From: Vreelandella neptunia
Lineage (GTDB): Bacteria; Pseudomonadota; Gammaproteobacteria; Pseudomonadales; Halomonadaceae
NCBI RefSeq assembly: GCF_034479615.1
Contig: NZ_CP140255.1
Coordinates: forward strand, 806,001 to 870,000
Direction: 5' to 3'
DNA length: 64,000 bases
A program made the position numbers and the translations under genes. Of this stretch, positions 53,722 to 61,800 are shown piece after piece (position 1 is the first letter of the stretch; each line of letters starts with the position of its first letter). The notes under the pieces were generated by a model. It saw nothing but the letters and a program-made list of their open reading frames with translations. It did no database searches and was not told the DNA's origin.

Positions 53722-54519
53722 TCAACAGGCATTTAAACACGCTAACAGTTGGCTATGCCGCTCGGGGTGCGCTGCAATTAGGCTGTTCCATTGAGCGGGA
53801 TGCGGCTCGCCAGTGAGATCCGTGACGGTGTAGCCCGCCTCTCGGGCAATCACAATGCCGGCGGCGATATCCCAAAAGTCGAGCTTAGCGCCTTGAGACC
53901 AAAAAGCATCAAACCGGCCCAGGCTGGTGTAGGCGATCTCCAGCGCCGCGGAGCCCGGGCTGCGGATACCGGCCACCTGGGGCATTAGAGCAGCGAGTTG
54001 ATTTAGGGCCGTCGAGCAGTCGCCTTTAGCGTGGTACGGCAGGCAGGTGCTTATCAGCATCTCGTTCAGTGGGCGCGGTTCAGGCGTCGTGAGCGGCGTG
54101 TCGTTGAGGAAGACGCCGGTGCCAAGGCTGGCCCAAAGCATTTCATCAAGCAGCGGTTGATAGACAACGCCGATGATCAGCTCATCACCCTTGGTGACCG
54201 CGATGGAGACCGAGAAGTGGGGCACCCCATGCAGAAAGTTGCTAGTGCCATCGAGAGGGTCAATGATGACGGTATAGTCACTATCGGTGGGTGTAAGCCC
54301 GCTCTCTTCACCAAGGAAAGCGATATCGGGAAAAGCGCTGTTGATACAGTCGATAATGATATTCTCGGCGGCCGTATCGTAGTAGCTGACAAAGTCTGAC
54401 GCCCCCTTTTGCTCAAAGGCGATTCTGCCCTTTAGCGAATATCCCTCGCGTAACAGCGCACCTGCCTCGTACGCCGCCTGCTTCACCGTTTCGAGTAGGT
54501 CATTACTGCTATCGAGCAT
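53722..54519 (-). CDS. Inositol-monophosphatase-family phosphatase
   Basis: 265 residues from the ATG at 54519 (MLDSSNDLLETVKQAAYEAG). The Mg2+ sites are complete: FLGEES, IIDPLDGTSNFLHG and LDFWDIAAG. Family members hydrolyse inositol phosphates, PAP or sugar phosphates; this one resembles SuhB/IMPase. The frame extends upstream to 54591 but that part is not conserved-looking. No evident tie to the siderophore genes around it. Confidence 0.9.
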   Translation of the reverse strand: MLDSSNDLLETVKQAAYEAGALLREGYSLKGRIAFEQKGASDFVSYYDTAAENIIIDCINSAFPDIAFLGEESGLTPTDSDYTVIIDPLDGTSNFLHGVPHFSVSIAVTKGDELIIGVVYQPLLDEMLWASLGTGVFLNDTPLTTPEPRPLNEMLISTCLPYHAKGDCSTALNQLAALMPQVAGIRSPGSAALEIAYTSLGRFDAFWSQGAKLDFWDIAAGIVIAREAGYTVTDLTGEPHPAQWNSLIAAHPERHSQLLACLNAC

Positions 54520-54735
54520 TGTATTTCCCCTGGGCATGCATCGTGTCTTAGTGAATGGCAAAAACTGTATGCCTTCAATGTAACTAGCCATTCATGACGC
54601 GGAGATGACAGGAGTAAATTTGGTTTAATGGTAGATCATCTATGCATTTGGCGTCTGAGAGATGCCCCCGCCACATGTCGCTATTAACTGAGTCAACCAG
54701 CATATCGTTATAAAAAGTGAGTTAGCTCTCACCCG

Positions 54736-54771
54736 TTGACTTACCAGGCTCTAACGCAAATAATAATTATT
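54736..54771 (+). promoter_or_regulatory. Promoter of the ECF sigma gene with overlapping Fur box
   Basis: -35 TTGACT (54736-54741), 17-bp spacer, -10 AATAAT (54759-54764). The sequence AATAATAATTATT (54759-54771) covers the -10 and matches the Fur core at 11 of 13 bases. Iron-bound Fur would therefore block transcription. Confidence 0.7.
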
Positions 54772-54813
54772 GCCATTTATTCCGTGGTGTTAATCAAGGC
54801 AGGAGGCCGAGCT

Positions 54814-55329
54814 GTGGATACCCAGACCTGGAGCGCTGAGTTAGAAGATATCTTCGTTAATCAGCGGCCCCGGCTCTGTTGTGTCGCCGCAAAAGTCTTG
54901 GGCAATGCTGATCAAGCCGATGATGTCGTGCAAGACGCCTATCTGAAAATTTCAGAGGCAACCACGCTTTTTGAGGTAAAGCAGCCCATATCCTACGTGT
55001 CACGAGTGGTGCGCAATCTCGCCATTGACCGTTGCCGCCGTTCGGCGTTTGAGTCAGCGCTGTTTGCAAAAGCAGAGGAGGGGGATAACGCCTCTTGTGC
55101 GTCACACTCACCTGAGGTGATTGCCATTGATCGCCAGGCCTTGGCACAGGTGGTGGACGCGTTGGACGAGCTGCCCGAGCGTACGCGACGCGCCTTTGAA
55201 CTTTATCGTTCGGGAAACCATACCCAGCGGGAAGTGGCGTTACAGCTAGGTGTTTCTACCACGTCAGTTAACTTTATGATTCGCGATGCAATGACTCATT
55301 GCCGCCAGTCGCTACAAGGGAACCTCTGA
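54814..55329 (+). CDS. PvdS-like iron-starvation ECF sigma factor
   Basis: 171 residues from a GTG at 54814 with a perfect AGGAGG 7 nt upstream. Region 2 is KVLGNADQADDVVQDAYLKI and VVRNLAIDRCRR; region 4 is LPERTRRAFELYRSGNHTQREVALQLGVST, then TSVNFMIRDAMTHCRQ, closely like P. aeruginosa PvdS and FecI. Its promoter carries a Fur-box-like sequence, and PvdS-type boxes precede mbtH and the pvdE-like gene. The last codons and stop (GNL*) lie inside a 148-158 bp inverted-repeat element, so the original C-terminus may have been longer. Confidence 0.9.
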   Translation: MDTQTWSAELEDIFVNQRPRLCCVAAKVLGNADQADDVVQDAYLKISEATTLFEVKQPISYVSRVVRNLAIDRCRRSAFESALFAKAEEGDNASCASHSPEVIAIDRQALAQVVDALDELPERTRRAFELYRSGNHTQREVALQLGVSTTSVNFMIRDAMTHCRQSLQGNL

Positions 55330-55475
55330 TTAACTATTGCGCTTGCCTGTACGGCGTTAAAAATCGCCTCGTGCGCGAGTCCGATCAAAATGCTCATTTA
55401 CAGCTCGTAAACTCCGCTTTTTCGTTGATTTTTGCCTTGTCTAGCCTTCGCTCATTACGTTAATCAGAGGCACCC
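55318..55475. mobile_element. Second inverted-repeat (MITE-like) element at the sigma-gene 3' end
   Basis: CCTCTGATTAAC (55323-55334) and GTTAATCAGAGG (55459-55470) are perfect 12-bp inverted ends. Allowing two mismatches they extend to GGG at 55318 and CCC at 55475. The interior is AT-rich, non-coding and partly self-complementary (GGCGTTAAAAATCGCC; TTTACAGCTCGTAAA). No flanking duplication is visible. The left end encodes the last residues and stop of the sigma factor. Confidence 0.7.
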
Positions 55476-55624
55476 TAGGTCAGACGTTGCCAGATCGGTA
55501 AGCCCATGTTCCGTCCCCTCTTTGTTGTCGCTTTGTTACACTGTCAGCCAATAGCGTTGAGAATATCAGACGCTTCCATAGGCAGGTAATGAGCAGGCCG
55601 CAATAGCGAGGTTTGACAGTAACG

Positions 55625-55831
55625 ATGGATAACGACAGCGGCGACGATGCCGTTTGGCAAACAGCGCTAGATTGGCTGATGCGCGAGCATGAAGAGACGT
55701 TGAGCGACGCTGATCGCGAAGCGCTGCATGCTTGGTTAGCGGCTTCTTCCCTGCACCGTCGAGTCTTTCATGAAGCAGAACAGCTCTGGATGCTAACAGG
55801 GCTGATCCCAAGCGGTGATGAGCGCAACTGA
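55625..55831 (+). CDS. Stand-alone FecR N-terminal (DUF4880) domain
   Basis: 68 residues from the ATG at 55625 (a TTG at 55613 is possible). VWQTALDWLMREHEETLSDADREALHAWLAAS and LHRRVFHEAEQLWMLTG match the cytoplasmic N-terminal domain of FecR/FpvR regulators. Full FecR proteins have about 320 residues with a membrane helix and periplasmic domain; none of that is found downstream in any frame. In FpvR the first 67 or so residues alone are known to bind and inhibit PvdS, so this could be a soluble modulator of the neighbouring sigma factor, or a truncated relic. Confidence 0.75.
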   Translation: MDNDSGDDAVWQTALDWLMREHEETLSDADREALHAWLAASSLHRRVFHEAEQLWMLTGLIPSGDERN

Positions 55832-55870
55832 TAAGTCACTGTTTTTTTACCTCCTTCTTCGATCTTCAGG

Positions 55871-55920
55871 CTAACTCAATGGTCGCGAGCTAACGCTGCC
55901 GCCCACTGGAGCAATTTTTA
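55871..55920. repeat. Degenerate REP-like remnant
   Basis: GGTCGCGAGCTAACGCTGCC then GCCCACTGG resembles the right REP-like arm of the MITE copies (GGTCGCGAGCTAAAGCTACC then TCCCACAGG) with several substitutions. No matching left arm or element ends were found. Confidence 0.5.
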
Positions 55921-55997
55921 GCTTGGCAAGGGTAATGCTATGTCGACGCCCTAGCGCCCCCTCCCCCTATTTTTTCTACTTTCTTCCTTTCCAACAT

Positions 55998-56021
55998 TAA
56001 ATTTTCTGGTTCCTCACTCGT
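55998..56021 (+). promoter_or_regulatory. Candidate PvdS-type iron-starvation box upstream of mbtH
   Basis: TAAAT (55998-56002) and CGT (56019-56021) are separated by exactly 16 bp, the PvdS box. It lies 66 bp upstream of the mbtH ATG and would drive the siderophore operon. Confidence 0.6.
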
Positions 56022-56060
56022 CATTAAGTAATGAGAAGCAATTGCGTTTTACTTCTCATT
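56021..56060. promoter_or_regulatory. Overlapping dyads in the mbtH leader
   Basis: TCATTA-AG-TAATGA (56021-56034) overlaps a longer pair AATGAGAAG (56030) and CTTCTCATT (56052). The AATGAGAA units resemble Fur half-sites; alternatively the longer pair is an mRNA hairpin before the ribosome site. Confidence 0.45.
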
Positions 56061-56086
56061 CCTTTGGCAACGATGAGGTTAATTCC

Positions 56087-56332
56087 ATGACAAGCTGTTT
56101 TGATCGTGAAGATGGTGTCTTCCGCGTATTAGTCAACCACGAAGAGCAGTACTCCCTCTGGCCAGAATGGAAAGCGATTCCCGCGGGCTGGACCGATACC
56201 GGCGTGCTCGGCGATAAACCAACCTGTCTCGACTACGTCGAAAAAACCTGGACCGATATGCGGCCACTCTCGCTGCGCCAGTGGATGGATGAGCAGGCCG
56301 GCGCTGAGGCGGAGCAGGTGAATGCAGGTTAA
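56087..56332 (+). CDS. MbtH-family NRPS accessory protein
   Basis: 81 residues from the ATG at 56087 (GATGAGG about 8 nt upstream). The conserved [19 protein letters not shown], with its Trp residues, and [18 protein letters not shown] match MbtH proteins, which bind and activate NRPS adenylation domains. First gene of the siderophore operon; the thioesterase ATG overlaps its 3' end. Confidence 0.95.
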   Translation: MTSCFDREDGVFRVLVNHEEQYSLWPEWKAIPAGWTDTGVLGDKPTCLDYVEKTWTDMRPLSLRQWMDEQAGAEAEQVNAG

Positions 56333-57062
56333 GCGTTTAAGACTGCTCTGCCTGCCCTGCGCCGGGGCCAGCGCCACCATGTATCTACGCTGGAAGCGCC
56401 AGTTGCCCGCCTGGGTCGAGGTGTATCCCGTCGAATTGCCTGGGCGTGGTGAGCGCCTGGGTGAGCCGCTTATCGATGACTTCGAGACCCAGGTCGTGCG
56501 GCTGTGTGAAGAGCAGGCAACGCGGATGCGCGGTGACTTTGCTCTGTTCGGTCACAGCATGGGGGCGTTGTTGGCCTACGGCATGGCAGCTCGCTTGCGC
56601 GATGTCGGGCGGCCTCAGCCGCGGATGCTGTTCGCCTCAGGCAGCGCGGCGCCCTCAATGCGCGACTCAGACCGCTTGGCGGGCCTTGATAACGACAAAG
56701 CCCTGATGGCGGATCTTCACCAACAGGGCGGCACTCCAGGGGAGGTCTTCGAAAGCCCTGAGCTGCTGCGCCTTACCCTCGATATCTTGATGTCGGACTA
56801 CCGCCTCTGTCGCAGTTTCCGCTATCGCGGCGGGTCGCCGCTTGCTTACCCCCTACAGGTACTCGCCGGGCGCGATGACGATATCGAAAGAGAGCGTCTA
56901 GAGGCGTGGCAGCGGGAAGCGGGCGGGGTGTTCTCTTTGAACTGGTTCGAAGGAGGGCACTTCTTTATTCGCCAGCAGCAAGCACAAGTGCTGGAGACTA
57001 TCGAACGGGCGCTGACTCGACGGCTTGAGGAGGTGCCCCATGCAGCGCCTGCAGTTAGCTGA
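56322..57062 (+). CDS. Type II thioesterase of the siderophore NRPS
   Basis: 246-residue GrsT/TycF-type alpha/beta hydrolase that clears stalled or wrongly loaded carrier proteins. Motifs are [25 protein letters not shown], nucleophile GHSMGAL, the acid in AGRDDD and the His in FEGGHFFI. It overlaps mbtH upstream by 11 nt and the phosphopantetheinyl transferase gene downstream by 23 nt. Confidence 0.94.
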   Translation: MQVKRLRLLCLPCAGASATMYLRWKRQLPAWVEVYPVELPGRGERLGEPLIDDFETQVVRLCEEQATRMRGDFALFGHSMGALLAYGMAARLRDVGRPQPRMLFASGSAAPSMRDSDRLAGLDNDKALMADLHQQGGTPGEVFESPELLRLTLDILMSDYRLCRSFRYRGGSPLAYPLQVLAGRDDDIERERLEAWQREAGGVFSLNWFEGGHFFIRQQQAQVLETIERALTRRLEEVPHAAPAVS

Positions 57063-57744
57063 AGGGGTGCCCGAGGGGCTTGAGGTATGGCGCTTAGCGC
57101 TCGATCTGAACGCCCCGGTGGCTGACGAAGATGATCGGTTGCTGAGTCGAGCCGAGTGGCAGCGTGCCCAGCGGCTTCACCGTCACGCCGACATCGTACG
57201 CGCCGTGGCGACTCGCGCGGCCCTGCGGCGACTGCTATCAGCGCACACCGGTATAGCGCCAGAAAAGTTGGCGTTCACTCAGAACGCTTACGGAAAACCA
57301 GCGTTGGAAAACGCTGGTGGGCCTGCTTTCAATGTCTCCCACTCTGGCCATGTCGCCCTGATCGCGATTGTTCCCGGCGGCGCGGTGGGGGTCGATATTG
57401 AGCGCTGCCGATCCGAGGCCGAACTGGCGCCGCTGCAAGGGCTGGTGCTATCGCCGAGTGAGCAGCTCGACCACGCACTGCCCTTTATGGAGCGCTGGGT
57501 GGTTAAAGAGGCGGTGCTCAAAGCCCTGGGCCTGGGCATTGCTGATCATTTGCGATCGCTCTCGATCACTTCCTCTTTAGGGCCGCCAGACACCTATCAC
57601 CTTGAGCACTCGCTTCCCGTTTCATCACCTTTGCAAGCATGGCCGCTGCCAGCGCCGAGTGGCTATGCCGCTGCCCTGGGCTATATCGATTCAGGCTATT
57701 CCCACGCAAACGCTCAGGGTAAACGCTACTCAACGAATTTTTAG
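57040..57744 (+). CDS. 4'-phosphopantetheinyl transferase (Sfp type)
   Basis: 234 residues from the ATG at 57040, with GAGGAGG 6 nt upstream inside the thioesterase gene. NVSHSG, VGVDIER and WVVKEAVLKALG are the three Sfp-family motifs, including the Mg2+ ligands Asp and Glu. It converts apo carrier proteins of the NRPS to the holo form using CoA. Confidence 0.93.
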   Translation: MQRLQLAEGVPEGLEVWRLALDLNAPVADEDDRLLSRAEWQRAQRLHRHADIVRAVATRAALRRLLSAHTGIAPEKLAFTQNAYGKPALENAGGPAFNVSHSGHVALIAIVPGGAVGVDIERCRSEAELAPLQGLVLSPSEQLDHALPFMERWVVKEAVLKALGLGIADHLRSLSITSSLGPPDTYHLEHSLPVSSPLQAWPLPAPSGYAAALGYIDSGYSHANAQGKRYSTNF

Positions 57745-57754
57745 GAGATCAATA

Positions 57755-58756
57755 ATGGACAGCCAAAGCGCAACACCAACGCAACAAACCAACACCATAT
57801 CCAAACGTCAGGGGCCTGCTGATTCGGAGCTGCCCATTATGATTTCTCCCTCCTACCCAGGGCAGCCACTGCTGGAAGCCTTTGGCGAGTTGCGTGGGGA
57901 TATTGAGGCGCTGGTGGCCAGAGTCGGCGGGGTGTTGCTAAGAGGCTTCGATGTTCCCTCCGTGGACGATTTTCAGCAGTTTGCTGCCGCCTTTGGTCAT
58001 CCGCTGCTGAGTTATGAGTTTGCCTCAACACCGCGTTTAGCGGTTTCGTCAGGCATTTATACCTCGACCGAGTATCCCGCTCATCAACATATTCCCCTCC
58101 ACAATGAGCAGGCCTACACCCGCGAGTGGCCGATGAAAATCTGGTTCCACTGTGTCACCGCTTCCCCCGAAGGCGGAGAGACGCCGATAGCTGATAGCCG
58201 CGCTATTTACCGCCGTATGCCCGCAGAGATCCGCGAGCGCTTTGCCCCCGGCATTCTCTACGTACGCAACTACGGCGATTTCGATATGCCTTGGCAAAAG
58301 GTGTTTAACACCGAAGACCGCGCTGAAGTGGAGGCATTCTGCCTGCGCGCGGGTATTCGCTGTGAGTGGAAGCCCGATGGCGACCTGCGTACCACCCAGT
58401 TATGCCAAAGCATAGAGACTCACCCGGTCACCGGTGAGCAGGTGTGGTTCAACCAAGGCCATCTTTTCCATGTCTCCAACCTGCAGCCAGAGGTACGAGA
58501 GTCGCTGGAAGAGCTGCTCGACCCTGAAGACATGCCGCGTAACGTCTTCTTTGCCGATGGTAGCCCCATTGACGATGCCATCTTCGATGAGATCCGCGGC
58601 GTACTGGCCGACGAAACGGTGATGTTCCCCTGGCAGGCAGGCGATGTGCTGATGCTCGACAACATGCTGGTCGCCCATGCACGCACGCCGTTCAAAGGGC
58701 CGCGCAAAGTCGTCGTCGCCATGGCGGAAGGCCACGGCAACCTCTCCAAAGACTGA
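57755..58756 (+). CDS. SyrP-like Fe(II)/2-oxoglutarate dioxygenase, probable aspartate beta-hydroxylase
   Basis: 333 residues from the ATG at 57755 (TAGGAG about 8 nt upstream). TauD/TfdA fold with the iron triad in PLHNEQAY (His and Glu) and MLVAHARTPFKGPRK (His, then the 2-oxoglutarate-binding Arg). GGETPIADSRAIYRRMPAEI and WFNQGHLFHVSNL match SyrP-type enzymes, which hydroxylate aspartate tethered to an NRPS. The adjacent NRPS has an Asp-like adenylation code, so beta-hydroxyaspartate is the likely product. Confidence 0.9.
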   Translation: MDSQSATPTQQTNTISKRQGPADSELPIMISPSYPGQPLLEAFGELRGDIEALVARVGGVLLRGFDVPSVDDFQQFAAAFGHPLLSYEFASTPRLAVSSGIYTSTEYPAHQHIPLHNEQAYTREWPMKIWFHCVTASPEGGETPIADSRAIYRRMPAEIRERFAPGILYVRNYGDFDMPWQKVFNTEDRAEVEAFCLRAGIRCEWKPDGDLRTTQLCQSIETHPVTGEQVWFNQGHLFHVSNLQPEVRESLEELLDPEDMPRNVFFADGSPIDDAIFDEIRGVLADETVMFPWQAGDVLMLDNMLVAHARTPFKGPRKVVVAMAEGHGNLSKD

Positions 58757-58807
58757 ATACAACGGCTCAATCCCACGCCACGGCCAGGAGTTCCAGCAGG
58801 TACGCAT

Positions 58808-61800
58808 ATGAATATAAGGCACGCCCAGACAATGAACAGCCACCCGTCCCATAACGTTGCTAACCACAGCGACGTTTTTAGAAGCTATGTCGAGCATTTA
58901 AGTCGTCTGGCCCGGGAAAGGCCCAGTGACAGGGCGCTGATTGTAGTGAACGCTCAAGGTGAGATCACCCTTGACTACGCCACCCTGGAGCGGCGTTCCC
59001 GCGCCCTGGCCAGCGAACTCCAGCAGCGGTTCCCGGCTGGTGAGCGTGCCTTGATTCTGCTGGATAACGATGAGCACTATGTGGTGGCGTTCTTCGCCTG
59101 CCTATATGCCGGGGTGATTGCTGTGCCGGTCTTCCCTCCAGAGTCGGCCAAGCAGCAGCACCTGGCGCGCCTGCTCGCCATTGCCGCCGACTCCCAGGCC
59201 GCCTGTGTGCTTACCTCTACAACGATTATCGATGTGGTCGCATCTGCAAGCGAAGGCTTCGGTAGTGCGGAATTGATCCCTGTGGATGCCGTAGATGAGA
59301 GCCGCGCTGAACACTGGGTCGAGCATCACCCAAAGCGTGGTGATATCGCCTTTTTACAGTACACCTCAGGCTCCACGGCCACGCCCAAAGGGGTGATGGT
59401 CAGCCATGGCAACCTGATGGCGAACGAGCGTGCTATCGAGACAGGCTTCTCGATTGGTGCCGACGATGTTTTCGTCAGTTGGCTGCCGCTTTACCACGAC
59501 ATGGGGCTGATCGGTGGCCTGCTGCAGCCCATCTATCGCGGCATTCCCGCGGTATTGATGAGCCCCACCTTCTTTTTACAGCGGCCGGTACGCTGGCTGG
59601 AAGCGATCTCCCGCCACCGGGGCACCATTAGCGGTGGCCCCGATTTTGCCTATCGGCTGTGTCTTGAGCGTATCCGCGACGAGCAGCTTGAGGCGCTCGA
59701 CTTATCCAGCTGGCGGGTCGCGTTCTCAGGCGCCGAGCCGGTACGCCACGATACCCTCACTGGCTTTATCGAACGCTTCCGCCCGGCGGGCTTTGCCGCT
59801 GACACTGCAGCACCCTGTTATGGCTTGGCCGAAGCGACGCTATTGGTTAGCTGTAATTCGCGCGGTACGGGCGTAGTGGGCACAGCTTTTTCTCAACAGT
59901 CGCTGGCCGAGGGAAAGGCTGCCTCAGCGGTTGAAGGCAACACCCTGGTGGGCTGCGGTACACCGGAACCCGGTCACGCTATCGATATTGTCGATCCTGA
60001 GGGGCTTCACTCGCTGCCCAGTGGTGACGTCGGCGAGATCTGGGTCAACGGGCCCAGCGTGGCACATGGGTATTGGCAGAATCCAGAAGCAACAGCGAAA
60101 GCCTTTGTCACCCGCGATGGGGTCAGTTGGCAGCGCACCGATGATACTGATGCACAGAACCACGATGCTCGCGATGATCGCTGGCTACGCACCGGCGATC
60201 TGGGCTTTCTGCACGAGGGGCAGCTGTATATTGCCGGGCGTATCAAAGATCTCATCATTCTGCGCGGCCATAACGTCTACCCCCAGGATATCGAGAGCGC
60301 TATCGAAGCCGAGGTGGAAGCGGTGCGTAAGGGGCGCGTGGCGGCCTTTGCAGTGACCACCCCCGAAGGCGCTGAAGGGATTGGCATTGCGGCAGAAGTT
60401 TCCCGCGGCATACAGAAGCTAGTGCCCGCCGAGAAGCTGGTCGAAGCGCTAAGCGAGACGGTGGGGAGCGCTTGCCACGAGCCACTTTCGGTAGTGCTAC
60501 TGCTCAACCCAGGTGGCCTTCCCAAAACCTCCAGCGGCAAACTGCAGCGCAGCGCCTGCCGCCAAGGCTGGGAAGCGGGTAGCCTGGATGCCTACGCCAT
60601 TCACGCCTTTGGGCGTTTTGTCAGCGGTGGTGACGCTGAGGGCGGAGGAAAGTCATCGCACTCTACTGCGGAAGCTGGAAGCGAAACGGAGCAAGCGTTG
60701 GCGAAGCTCTGGTGCCAGGTGCTGGGGGACGGCAAGGAAAAGCCGTTGGGAAGAGATGCCCACTTCTTCGCCAGCGGTGGTAATTCTCTGGCGGCGGTGC
60801 GCCTAGCCGCCGCCATCAGTGATCACTGGGGCGTCGAGCTATCTCTGCACGCGCTGTTCGAGCAACCGCGCTTGTCTGCCATGGCTAACGCTATCGAAGC
60901 ACGTTTGGCGGCACCATCGGATCAACGAGGGATGGCTATCCCCCGTCTTGAAGATGATCAGCGTCAAGGCGACATACCGCTGTCGGAAGGGCAGCGCAGC
61001 CTATGGCTGACGTGGCAACTTGATCCCCAGAGCGCTGGTTACAATATGGCAGGGGCACTGCATCTCAAGGGGGTGTTGGAGCCAACAGCGCTCAATGCAG
61101 CGCTGGAGGATCTCGTGCAGCGCCATGACATTTTACGTACTTACTACCCCTTGAGTGATGCGGGAGAACCTGTTCAGCGGCTAGCGCAGGATTGGCATCC
61201 TGAGTTGATCTGTAACGAGATGCCCGGTGATACCGTGGTTGAGCAGGAGCAGGCACTGCATGACGCACTCACTAAACTGGCGCGGCAGCCTTTTGACCTG
61301 GATCAGGCACCTCCCTTAACCGCCGCCCTCTACCGCTTGTCCACGGAGCACCATGTGTTAGCTGTCGTGCAGCACCACATTGCTGGCGATGGATGGTCAG
61401 TACAGGTGCTCATCGATGATCTATGCGCACTTTATGAGGGTGCGTGCACACAGCAAGAAGTCAAGCTTGCACCACTGCCAATACAGTTCGCAGATTATGC
61501 GGTTTGGCAGCAGCGTCAGCAGCATAGCAGTGAGAGAGATAGCAGTGAGAGATATAGTAGTGAGCGGCAGGGCCAACTTGCTCACTGGTGTGAACGCCTC
61601 TCCGGAGATCATCCCCCGCTAGCATTGCCCTTGGATCGCCCACGCCAAGCGCTGTCCGCACCGAGTGAAGGCCGATTGCGCTTTACGCTTACCGATGAGT
61701 TGAGCGAGCGGCTACGTAGCCTAGCTCGTGAACGAAGCGTTTCGCTCTACACCGTGATCTTGGCACTACTAAAGCTGACCCTGCATCGCTTTAGCGGTGA

